From Actinomadura litoris (GTDB lineage: Bacteria > Actinomycetota > Actinomycetes > Streptosporangiales > Streptosporangiaceae): a stretch of DNA of 64,000 nt. How positions within the stretch are numbered: the first letter of the stretch is position 1; every line of letters starts with the position of its first letter. The position numbers were made by a program, and so were the translations under genes. This document shows positions 53,328-60,635 of this stretch, in pieces. Where the stretch lies: assembly GCF_009733595.1 (NCBI RefSeq), contig NZ_WOFH01000013.1, positions 214,345 to 278,344 on the forward strand, given 5' to 3'. The notes beneath the pieces were generated by a model that searched no databases, had not been told where the DNA came from, and worked only from the letters and a program-made list of their open reading frames with translations.

Positions 53328-53564
53328 GCAATACCTTCCGAGAGGGGGGCACGTCTCGGGAGGCACCACGATGAGTGATCGGTGGGCTGCAAGGACGAGC
53401 CTGACGCCAGGGAGCGTCGAAGAGTGATTCATTAAGTCTAACGTCGTCCGGGTACCTCCTTATGCCCCGTCCCGGACGACTCTCTTCAGTTCAGGCCCCT
53501 CTTCGACCGCTGCCGTCCCGTTCTCCCGCCGCGGGCGGGCGCGGCGGGGACCGGCCGCGGCGGC

Positions 53565-54032
53565 TCAGCAGTCGCAGGCGACACCGTCCAGCGGCGCGGT
53601 CAGCGGGTCCGGGCAACGGCGCGTGACCGTTCCGCCGCCGTCCTCGACCGGGAGGCCCTCGCGCGCCCAGTACTCGAATCCGCCGGCCATCTCCTTGACC
53701 CGGCGGCCGAGCCGGGCGAGGGCCAGCGCGGCCTTCACGGCGCCGTTGCACGCGGGCCCCCAGCAGTAGACGACGACGGTCGCCCCCGGCGGCAGCTCCC
53801 CGGCGCGCTCGGCGATCTCGGCCGCCGGCAGGTGGACGGCACCGGCGACGTGCCCCTGCTCCCAGCTCTCGACGCTCCGCGTGTCGACGACCACGACGCC
53901 GCTCGCGCCGGACGCGAGGTGCGCGGCGACGTCGGAGACGTCCGTCTCGACGGCCAGCCGGGCGGCGAAGTGCCGGACCGCCTCGGGGGCGTCGGCGGCC
54001 GGAACGGCGGTGACCGGTGAAGTCGTGCTCAT
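53565..54032 (-). CDS. Rhodanese-domain protein
   Basis: 155 residues. Single rhodanese domain (about 30-140): VVVVDTRSVESWEQGHVAGA, VVVYCWGPACNGA with the catalytic Cys at the loop start, and VKEMAGGFEYWAREGLPVE. A terminal VACDC could add a redox or metal pair. GAGGAAG precedes ATG 54032. It is divergent from the GlxA-type regulator at 54149, a common pairing, and may be its target. Confidence 0.88.
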   Translation of the reverse strand: MSTTSPVTAVPAADAPEAVRHFAARLAVETDVSDVAAHLASGASGVVVVDTRSVESWEQGHVAGAVHLPAAEIAERAGELPPGATVVVYCWGPACNGAVKAALALARLGRRVKEMAGGFEYWAREGLPVEDGGGTVTRRCPDPLTAPLDGVACDC

Positions 54033-54148
54033 CTCTTCCTCTCCGTCGGTGTCGGCTCCGATCCTGCGGGACGCCGCGTCCGGCCAGAAGTGGCACGATC
54101 GCCGATTAGCATCAATATCCCGCCACCCCATCGAAAGGACGCGGGCTC

Positions 54149-55114
54149 TTGGCAGAGCGCCACACCGTCTCCGTGCTGATGTTCGACGGCATGGCGCCGT
54201 TCGAGCTCGGCTCGGTCGTCGAGGTCTTCGAGCGGCCGCGTCCCGACCTGGACATGCCCTGGTACGACCTGCGGGTCTGCTCGCTGGAGCGCGGTCCGAT
54301 GCGGGCGCTCGGCGGGTTCACGATGACCACCGAGCACGACCTCGGCGCGTTCGCCTCCGCCGACACCGTGATGGTCGTCGCGGTGCCCGATGTCCGCGCC
54401 GACCCCGCGCCCGAGGTCGTCGAGGCGCTCCGGGAGGCGCACCGGCGCGGCGCCCGCGTCGTGTCGATCTGCTCGGGCGCGTTCGCGCTCGCCGCCGCGG
54501 GCCTGCTGGACGGACGCGAGGCCACCACCCACTGGCGGTACGCGGACCTCCTCCAGCGCCGCTACCCGAAGGTCCGCGTGACACCGGACGTCCTCTATGT
54601 GGACGGCGACGACGTCCTCACCGGGGCGGGCAGTGCCGCGGGGCTCGACATCTGCCTGCACCTCGTCCGCAAGGACCACGGCGCGCGCGTCGCCAACACG
54701 GTGGCGCGGCGGCTGGTCGTCCCGCCGCACCGCGAGGGCGGGCAGGCCCAGTTCGTCGAGGCCGCCGTGACCGCCCCGGCGGCGGACGACGCCGTCGGCC
54801 GCGCCATGGCCTGGGCGCTCGCGCACCTCGCCGAGCCGATCACCGTGGCCGCGCTCGCGCGCGAGGCGTGCCTGGCCCCCCGCACCTTCATCCGCCACTT
54901 CAGCCGGCAGACCGGCACGAGCCCGCTCCGCTGGGTCGTCACCCAGCGGATCATGGCCGCGCTGCCGCTGCTGGAGGACGGCGTCCTGCCCATCGAGGAG
55001 ATCGGCGCGGCGGTGGGCTTCGACAGCCCGATGACCTTCCGGCACCATTTCGGCCGCGCGATGAAGACCTCGCCGTCGGCCTACCGGCGCGCCTTCAGGG
55101 CCGCGGTGCCCTGA
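54149..55114 (+). CDS. GlxA-type AraC-family regulator
   Basis: 321 residues. N-terminal DJ-1/PfpI-like domain (about 1-180) with VVSICSGAFALAAAGLLDGR (nucleophile-elbow Cys). C-terminal AraC double HTH (about 215-315): ITVAALAREACLAPRTFIRH, SPLRWVVTQRI, IEEIGAAVGFDSPMTFRHHF. TTG 54149, 9 bases after AAAGGA, gives the family N-terminus. It probably controls the divergent rhodanese gene. Confidence 0.88.
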   Translation: MAERHTVSVLMFDGMAPFELGSVVEVFERPRPDLDMPWYDLRVCSLERGPMRALGGFTMTTEHDLGAFASADTVMVVAVPDVRADPAPEVVEALREAHRRGARVVSICSGAFALAAAGLLDGREATTHWRYADLLQRRYPKVRVTPDVLYVDGDDVLTGAGSAAGLDICLHLVRKDHGARVANTVARRLVVPPHREGGQAQFVEAAVTAPAADDAVGRAMAWALAHLAEPITVAALAREACLAPRTFIRHFSRQTGTSPLRWVVTQRIMAALPLLEDGVLPIEEIGAAVGFDSPMTFRHHFGRAMKTSPSAYRRAFRAAVP

Positions 55115-55237
55115 CGTCCTCCGCTGACGGGGTCCGAACGGCACGGGCCCCCGTTGAGACCATGCCGTACGGCAGCAGGAGGCGCCAGGAACCGCCCCTT
55201 TGATCGTCCCGGCCCCCGGCCCGGACCCGGATCACCT

Positions 55238-56149
55238 TCAGGAGCCGTGTCCGTCCTCCCCCGCACGTAGCACGTCACCCTCCGTCCACCGCCGGAGCTT
55301 CTCGGGGTTGCGCACGGCCCAGATCCGCCTGATCCGGTCGTCCGCGATCTCGAACGCGAACACGGTCACGACGACGCCGTCCTTCTCCGCGACCAGGCCG
55401 GGCTGGCCGTTGACGGTCCGCTCCAGCAGCCTCAGGTCCGCGAGCCTGTCGGCGAGGTCGATGATGCCGCCCGCGAGCCGCTCGGCGCCTTCGTGCGGAC
55501 CGGCGACCAGCGTGGCGAGCCCGCCGCTGTCGCCGGTCGCCGTGGCGTCCGGGTCGAGGAGACCGATCAGGGCGTCGATGTCCTTGGCCTCCCACGCCCG
55601 CTTGAAGTCCCTGACGACGGCGGACTGCCTGGCGGCCGTGGGCGGCGGCGTCCGCGCCTCCCGGACGCGCCGCCGGGCCGACGATGCAAGTTTCCGGCAG
55701 GCCGCCGGGGTGCGGCCGACGATGTCGGCGACCTCCGCGAACGGGTACCGGAAGACGTCGTGCAGGATGAAGGCGACGCGTTCGGCCGGGGTCATCGACT
55801 CCAGCACGACCAGGAACGCCATGTTGACCGACTCGTCCAGCGTGACGCGGTCGGCCGGGTCGCCCTCGGCGACCTCGGGCAGCGGCTCGGGAATCCAGTC
55901 GCCGACGTACCTCTCCCGCCGCGCCCGCGCCGACCCGAGCAGGTTCAGGCAGATCCGTCCGGCCACCTTGGTCAGCCACGCGCCGGGCACCTCGATGGCC
56001 TCCCGTTGCTCGGGCGACAGCGTGTACCAGCGCGCATAGGTCTCCTGCACGGCGTCCTCGGCCTCGGCGAGCGAGCCGAGCAGCCGGTAGGCGAGGTTGA
56101 GCAGCTGCCGCCGCTCACTCATGATCACGTTCAGGCCCGGGTCGGTCAT
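55238..56149 (-). CDS. SigJ-like ECF sigma factor (ECF41 type) with SnoaL-like C-terminus
   Basis: 303 residues. Sigma region 2 (LLNLAYRLLGSLAEAEDAVQ, GAWLTKVAGRICLNLL), region 4 (MTPAERVAFILHDVFRYPFA, EVADIVGRTPAACRKLASSA), then a C-terminal SnoaL-like extension (about 180-300, VVRDFKRAWEAKDIDALIGL) that modulates activity in ECF41 proteins. ECF41 genes are typically beside a carboxymuconolactone decarboxylase, oxidoreductase or epimerase. Here the divergent neighbour at 56268 is a broken gene of that kind. Confidence 0.9.
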   Translation of the reverse strand: MTDPGLNVIMSERRQLLNLAYRLLGSLAEAEDAVQETYARWYTLSPEQREAIEVPGAWLTKVAGRICLNLLGSARARRERYVGDWIPEPLPEVAEGDPADRVTLDESVNMAFLVVLESMTPAERVAFILHDVFRYPFAEVADIVGRTPAACRKLASSARRRVREARTPPPTAARQSAVVRDFKRAWEAKDIDALIGLLDPDATATGDSGGLATLVAGPHEGAERLAGGIIDLADRLADLRLLERTVNGQPGLVAEKDGVVVTVFAFEIADDRIRRIWAVRNPEKLRRWTEGDVLRAGEDGHGS

Positions 56150-56267
56150 GGTGCCCCCTCGGTCGCGTCCTCACCACTCCGACAAGGCGGCACCCCGAAA
56201 CGTGACCGCCTCACATCCGGGACGCCTGTGTTGTCGGACTGTCGAGACACAGGAAAGAAGACCCCGC

Positions 56268-56640
56268 ATGCCGGCGATCGAGGACGACACCAGATCACGC
56301 CTGCCCGACGACGCTGCGCGACACCGTCCGCAAGGGCCCGGTCCCGCAGCGCACCCTCACCCTGATGATGCTGCGCGGCGCGCACATCGTCGGAAGCACC
56401 TACCACGCGATCATGCTGACCCAGGCCCTCCGCAAGGAGGGGGAGACCGAGCAGCACATCACCGCCGTCGCGACCTGGCAGGACGCCCCTACTTCACCGA
56501 CGCCGAACGGGTCGCACTGGAGCTGGTGGAGGCCGTCGGTGAACGCGTCTCCGACGAACGGTTCGCCAGGGCCTCCGCGCTCTACAGCGACGAGGAGACC
56601 CGGATGCTCACCCTGACCAAAAGAACTACAACAAGTAACG
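56268..56640 (+). pseudogene. Frameshifted AhpD/carboxymuconolactone-decarboxylase-like gene
   Basis: Similarity is split across frames. LRDTVRKGPVPQRTLTLMML and GSTYHAIMLTQALRKEGETE (about 56308-56495) lie in one frame. YFTDAERVALELVEAVGERV and DEETRMLTLTK lie in another. The expected C-terminal KNYNK needs a third shift near 56628. The CxxC of active family members is replaced around GSTYHAIM, so even the repaired protein would lack the redox cysteines. AGGAAAGAAG precedes ATG 56268. Confidence 0.7.
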
Positions 56641-56677
56641 CGGTTCCCCCAACCACCGGGGGAGCCCACGAAACCCA

Positions 56678-57076
56678 TCACCGGGTGGCCGAACCAAGCA
56701 GATCCCACCGGTTACCGGCGATATCGAGGAAAACGGCGACTCGTCCATAGGGCTCCGTACGCGGCGGGGTCACGAACTCAACCCCGGCCGCCACCATGCG
56801 TTCGTAGACGGCGTCGAACTCATCCACCCGGAGAAAGAACCCAACACGCCCGGCGACCTGGTTACCAACGGCGCACGCTTGCCGCTCGCCGTCCGCACGG
56901 GCCAGCAGGACGCCGGTCTCACCGCCCGGCGGCCGCACCACGACCCACCGCTTCGGCCGCCCGTCGTCGGTCAGCGCCGCCGAGTCCTCGACCAGGTCGA
57001 ACCCTAGCGCCCCAACGAAGAACCCGATCGCCTGGTCGTAGTCGTCCACGACAATCGTGATCAGATCAAGTCGCAC
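56678..57076 (-). CDS. VOC (glyoxalase-like) family protein
   Basis: 132 residues from GTG 57076. Paired beta-alpha-beta modules: LITIVVDDYDQAIGFFVGAL, GFDLVEDSA, VGFFLRVDEFDAVYERMVAA, PYGRVAVFLDIAGNRWDLL. The metal-site Glu of glyoxalase I is not conserved at the end (DIAGNRWDLL instead of DPxGNxxEL). The substrate is unknown; the fold also occurs in dioxygenases and resistance proteins. Confidence 0.82.
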   Translation of the reverse strand: MRLDLITIVVDDYDQAIGFFVGALGFDLVEDSAALTDDGRPKRWVVVRPPGGETGVLLARADGERQACAVGNQVAGRVGFFLRVDEFDAVYERMVAAGVEFVTPPRTEPYGRVAVFLDIAGNRWDLLGSATR

Positions 57077-57172
57077 CCGCGCAACCCTAACCAGGCACCT
57101 GCTCCCTCAAGAGCCCCGACCATAAGGACGCATGTCTGCCATGCGTAGGCTGCTCGGCATGACGGAGGCCCT

Positions 57173-57532
57173 GTGACCCTTGCTCGCAAGGGATCCCGAC
57201 GAATCGCCGTCGAAGGGACCGAGTTTCGCTGGAAGGTCCGTGGCCGCCCCACATACTGCCAGGGGATGGGATGATCTCCGCTGTCCTTTGTCGTAGAAGC
57301 CGCGGAGTCACCCGGCGCGCTGCTAGTCGTCTCGCTGCCCTGCGCGCATCCGAGCAACTGGCTGGGGAAGCCGTCCGGCGTGGTCCTTCCCCGGACGGTC
57401 TCGATAGCAATCCGCACCGCACTGGACGAAGGTTGGCAACCCACATCCCCCGGCCCACCGACCACACTCACCCTGAGCGATTCTGATCAACAACCCCCCT
57501 CCCAGGACTCCTGCTTGCGGCCTTCCCTCTGA
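57173..57532 (+). pseudogene. Hypothetical gene with one in-frame TGA
   Basis: From GTG 57173 the frame reads LARKGSRRIAVEGTEFRWKV, RGRPTYCQGMG, then TGA at 57272-57274. It resumes in the same frame with SPLSFVVEAAESPGALLVVS, LPCAHPSNWLGKPSGVVLP and WQPTSPGPPTTLTL to a stop at 57530. Intact relatives read G-W-SPL at the stop, so TGG has probably become TGA. Otherwise the codon bias is intact. Function is unknown. Confidence 0.6.
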
Positions 57533-57549
57533 CTTGGTTGTGTGGCGGT

Positions 57550-57849
57550 ATGCCCGCTGTGGAAGACGCGCACCTTCGATGGATCTCACGTTTGGTGAAG
57601 GGGGAGGTCATCAACGGGGAGACAGGCGTCAGGCTTCACGGTGGCCCTTTCGATAGCAGGACTCCGATAATTCGCCTGGACGAGGAGGGTCATCCACCGG
57701 AGTGCTTCCGAGCTCGTCAAGGCGACGGCCCTTGGCATCTCTACGAACGTGCTCCTGACGCCGATGTCTCTTCTGGATGGGTGTACCGGTACGTGGGGGC
57801 CGAGCTGGCCGAACATGACGACCAAGGCAGCGGCGCGACCCCGAGCTGA
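57550..57849 (+). CDS. Hypothetical protein
   Basis: 99 residues. MPAVEDAHLRWISRLVKGEV, RLHGGPFDSRTPIIRLDEEG, WVYRYVGAELAEHDDQ. Soluble, no signal peptide or known motif. Third-position G+C is lower than in most of the window. It starts 17 bases after the interrupted gene, with no clear ribosome site. Moderately likely to be real. Confidence 0.45.
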   Translation: MPAVEDAHLRWISRLVKGEVINGETGVRLHGGPFDSRTPIIRLDEEGHPPECFRARQGDGPWHLYERAPDADVSSGWVYRYVGAELAEHDDQGSGATPS

Positions 57850-57968
57850 CGGCTAGCCGGCGAGCGAGCTCGGCCACGCAGCGATGCACGGCCGCCTCTC
57901 GATCCGAAACGGCTGAATTCGGCAAGAGGCCGCTTCATCACATGTCTCACCAACAAGCGGAGCTACAC

Positions 57969-58131
57969 GCTGCGAACTCTCGCAAGAGCTATGAGTGCAA
58001 CCTGGGGATCGGACAGTTCGTAGACCTCACCTTGTTGCGAGCCCTCGCAGGGGCGATGAGGACCAGGCGGCCCTTGATTGGTTGGAGCTGTCATGACGTA
58101 CAGTTGCGAACCCTTGTAGAGGCGATGAGGC
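57969..58131. CRISPR. CRISPR array A, three repeats, decaying
   Basis: Repeats are at 57969-57998 (8 mismatches to consensus), 58034-58063 (2 mismatches) and 58103-58131 (2 mismatches and one deleted base), with spacers of 35 and 39 bases. The 30-base consensus begins GTTGCGAACCCTCG and ends GGGCGATGAGGAC, with an internal CCCT/AGGG stem. No cas gene is in the window. Confidence 0.8.
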
Positions 58132-58257
58132 CCCATAGTAAAGCCGCTGGCTGGATGCCGCCTGTGCGGCCGTACATGGAGCGCGTTTGCAGCAAGCCTC
58201 CGGTCGTGCACGAGCTCTCGGCGTGTCGCTGAAACGAGCAAGTGCAGGGAAGATTTC
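58132..58257. other. Leader-like segment A
   Basis: About 125 bases between the least-diverged end of array A and the flavoprotein stop. They are closely matched by 60512-60635 (shared AAAGCCGCTGGCTGGAT, GTGCGGCCGTACATG, CAAGCCTCCGGTCGTGCACG). Conservation plus the more intact repeats on this side suggest a leader. Transcription of the array would then be minus-strand. Confidence 0.5.
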
Positions 58258-58830
58258 TCACCGAGGATGATGGGCTTGTCCGGTGAGTCGGTTGATCTCT
58301 TCGAGGGCGAGCGGCCAGGGGTAGGTGTCGAAGCGGGTGCCGCCGGTGCCGGGGTCGTGGGGGTCGACTTCGTCGGGGCCGAAGAGGATGCGGATGCCTT
58401 CCGCTTGGAGGGTGTCGATGCTGCGTTGCAGCGGGGTTCGGGCTGCTAGGGCGGTGTTGATGAAGGGGAGGGCCACCACGGGGATGCCCAGTCCTGGGGC
58501 TTCGGCGAGGAGTCCTAGGGCGTAGGTGTCGGCTATGCCGTTGGCCCATTTGTTGAGGGTGTTGTAGGTGGCGGGGGCCACGATCATGGCGTCGGCTCTG
58601 GGGGAGCGGGGCTCGTGTGGTTTGCGGTACCGGCTTTGGACGGGGCGGCCGGTCTGGCCTTCGAGGGCGTGGGCGTCGATGAAGTCCAGCGCGCTGGGGG
58701 TGGCGATGATCTGGACGTCCCAGTCTCCTTGTTGGGCGAGCGTGACGAGTTTTCCGACGTCGGCGGCGGGGCCTGCCGCGCACACGATGATGTAGAGGAC
58801 GCGGCGGCGACCCTCGGTGGACTCGGTCAT
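58258..58830 (-). CDS. Flavoprotein (HFCD/CoaC-like), copy A
   Basis: 190 residues. Flavin-decarboxylase-like fold: VLYIIVCAAGPAADVGKLVT, IIATPSALDFIDA, then DAMIVAPATYNTLNKWANGI, ADTYALGLLAEAPGLGIPVV and ALPFINTALAART, the PANT-type flavin/substrate region of the EpiD/CoaC family. It is about 90 percent identical by eye to the copy at 60636. Upstream, only a broken copy of the regulator remains. Substrate unknown. Confidence 0.85.
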   Translation of the reverse strand: MTESTEGRRRVLYIIVCAAGPAADVGKLVTLAQQGDWDVQIIATPSALDFIDAHALEGQTGRPVQSRYRKPHEPRSPRADAMIVAPATYNTLNKWANGIADTYALGLLAEAPGLGIPVVALPFINTALAARTPLQRSIDTLQAEGIRILFGPDEVDPHDPGTGGTRFDTYPWPLALEEINRLTGQAHHPR

Positions 58831-59079
58831 TGGTGCACCCCGTTCTCTGTCGTGGATCGCGGCTCCGGCGTCGCCGAGATGTTGATAACGCGGGCGATGG
58901 ATCCGACGGTCGTGACGTCTTGGCTGTCGCGGCCTGCATGCGGCGCCCAGGCGAGTCCCTGGTGGTCGTGGGCGCAGGATGCTCGCGGCGACGTGGTGGG
59001 CCTCGGACGAGAGTGCTTCGGGCTGGAGGCGGCCGTCTCGCTTGGAGGGCGGAGAATTGGTGACGACCCAGAATGAAGA
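58827..59079 (-). pseudogene. Collapsed 3' copy of the XRE/TPR regulator
   Basis: Minus-strand DHQGLAW...RDSQDVTTVGSIARVIN corresponds to DHQGLAWVAADRSMQAARNS...GSSARIITH of the intact regulator (61205-62668). Then GCGACGCCGGAGCCGCGATC matches a later part, and TTENGV...stop matches its last residues TTEIGVRL. At least two internal deletions remove most TPR units. Its stop still overlaps the flavoprotein ATG. Confidence 0.75.
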
Positions 59080-59157
59080 AAGCCCGGAAGCGACCGGGGA
59101 GCGGAGGGGTGGGAGTCCGGGTCGGAGTTGTTGTTCTGACCTGGGCTTCTTGGTGGG

Positions 59158-59204
59158 TGGAGCCTAGGGGATTCGAACCCCTGACACCCGGCTTGCAAAG
59201 CCGA
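59158..59204 (-). tRNA. 3' half of tRNA-Ala(TGC): probable attachment site
   Basis: Anticodon arm TCGGC-TTTGCAA-GCCGG, variable loop GTGTC, T arm AGGGG-TTCGAAT-CCCCT, and acceptor 3' strand AGGCTCC-A are present. The D arm and 5' acceptor strand are absent, replaced by unrelated sequence with a GATCATG-AG-CATGATC palindrome (59203-59218). A non-functional tRNA fragment of this extent is typical of att sites of tyrosine-recombinase elements. Confidence 0.75.
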
Positions 59205-60355
59205 TCATGAGCATGATCGCTGACCTGCCGCTTCGCTGACCTGCGGCGGCGCGTCCATCTCCCCGTGAGCGACCGACGCTCCCCGCTGATCGCCGTCCAA
59301 TCGGGCACGCAACGGGCACAGTCCTACGAGAGTGGAGGGCCGGTGCCGAGGAGGCTTACCACCTTCGGCACCGGCGCAAGCGACGCTCCCAGCTCCTGAT
59401 CCCTTCTGCTCTCCATGAGGCACGGCGCCCGCCCTACTGATCAAACCGTCACATCGATCAGTAGTTGGTGGATGCCCGCCGGGGATAGCCCCGCCGAACC
59501 AGGATCAGAGGGATGGCCAGGTCACTAGGAGCGTGGCGTGGTTGACCTGCCGGATGGAACACAGTTCACTGTCAACTGGTACTCCCTTCAGGAGTGTCGA
59601 TTAGCCCGTCCCCCCGGATCGGTTGGGCCCCAAACGGGGGTGACGGGCTCTCTCATGCTCTGGCAGGCATCAGTGTTCAGTAGCTGGGCCCAGAATCGCG
59701 GACAACACGCCGACGATCCCGGACATTCATAACCTTGGCTATTACTGCAGGTATTATTTTTAAGGTGGCCACGTGCTGTAGGGGTACCTCCGAACAGGGG
59801 TCACGCAAGCACGCCCCCTAAGCGCTTAGGAGTGCGGCGTAGCCGCTCGTCCTACCCCCACCTTCCGAACCACGCGCCTGACTGCACGAGCGAACGGCGC
59901 TCCGGAGTGCTCATTCGCGCGAACGGCGAGAAGCCGTGACAGAGCTTGGCGCGCGAATGAGTGCTCCGGCTCCAGGAGGGGTCTGGGGAACCACGGGGTT
60001 CCCCAGTCGCGCACGCTCAATGTGGAGACAGCAACCGTCGCCTACGTGAGCGGGGTGCCGTCCAATGCCGTAGGCACCCGTAGGGCGAGCAACGCGAGTT
60101 GGCCGGCGGCACGCGCCCGTCAACTGCAAGCGGCGGCGCGCCCCCGTGACCGGCGGTCAGCCGACGAGCAGGCCCGGCCACGCGCCGATGCGCGGCCCGG
60201 CGCGCGCGGTCGGGGACCGGCGCCAACGCCGCACGCCCCGGCCGCGCGGGCGGCGGGCCGCGCCAACGGCGCGAGCGCCGCCGCCCCTTGATGCCAAACA
60301 GCCCAATTCGGCAAGAGACCGCAGCAGTCAGATCGCGCCCTGCCGGTTGTCGAGT
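59205..60355. other. Long region without a supported gene
   Basis: About 1.15 kb. It holds an AT-rich stretch (59730-59765), a CCTAAGCGCTTAGG palindrome (59817-59830), a large hairpin (59902-59969) and a very GC-rich tract (60080-60295). Short frames here lack codon bias or recognisable domains. It may carry element ends, a small RNA or gene debris. Confidence 0.5.
59902..59969. repeat. Large imperfect hairpin
   Basis: CCGGAGTGCTCATTCGCGCG (59902-59921) pairs with CGCGCGAATGAGTGCTCCGG (59950-59969), 18 of 20 positions. The 28-base loop contains a nested ACGGC/GCCGT stem. No U-tract follows, so it is not a simple terminator. Confidence 0.6.
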
Positions 60356-60511
60356 GTTGCGAACTTTCGTAGGGGCGATGAGGACCCGCACACCGCCACC
60401 ACTCGCGCGGACCTGCCGTTGCGAACCCTCGTAGGGGCGATGAGGACCGATGGAGGCCGCCAACAGCCTGCGGTTCAGTTCGTTGCGAACCCTCGTAGGG
60501 GCGATGAGGAC
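60356..60511. CRISPR. CRISPR array B, three repeats
   Basis: Repeats are at 60356-60385 (2 mismatches), 60418-60447 and 60482-60511 (identical to each other and to consensus), with spacers of 32 and 34 bases. The mismatched repeat is the one farthest from the flavoprotein side, as expected for the trailer end. No cas genes are nearby. Confidence 0.85.
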
Positions 60512-60635
60512 CCCATGGTAAAGCCGCTGGCTGGATACCACTTGTGCGGCCGTACATGAAGCGCGTTTTCAGCAAGCCTCCGGTCGTGCACGACCCCCGG
60601 CGTGTCGCTGAAACGATCAAGTGTAGAAAAGGTCC
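60512..60635. other. Leader-like segment B
   Basis: Conserved with 58132-58257. It separates the consensus repeat at 60482-60511 from the flavoprotein stop, with scattered substitutions but few gaps. Confidence 0.5.

Larger units (their letters stand above)
57905..59079. repeat. Duplicated CRISPR/flavoprotein unit, copy A (decayed)
   Basis: It matches copy B (60294 to about 62000) in order: a flank AATTCGGCAAGAG(G/A)CCGC, a short CRISPR array, a ~125-bp leader-like segment, a 190-codon flavoprotein gene, and 3' pieces of the XRE/TPR regulator. Copy A has the more degenerate repeats and a collapsed regulator. Confidence 0.85.

Noticed and set aside
57272..57274. TGA as selenocysteine codon
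   Set aside because: No Cys or redox context in the family-like sequence and the expected residue is Trp; a nonsense change is simpler.
57963..58241. Minus-strand frame encoding repeated GPHRPYEGSQ-like text (also 60120-60620)
   Set aside because: The repeated peptide is translation of CRISPR repeats; such frames are known misannotations.
59158..59232. Complete tRNA-Ala gene
   Set aside because: The D arm and 5' acceptor strand cannot be formed from the upstream sequence; only the 3' half is real.
59538..59732. 64-codon plus-strand frame
   Set aside because: No ribosome site that fits well, no codon bias and no similarity; left as unassigned DNA.
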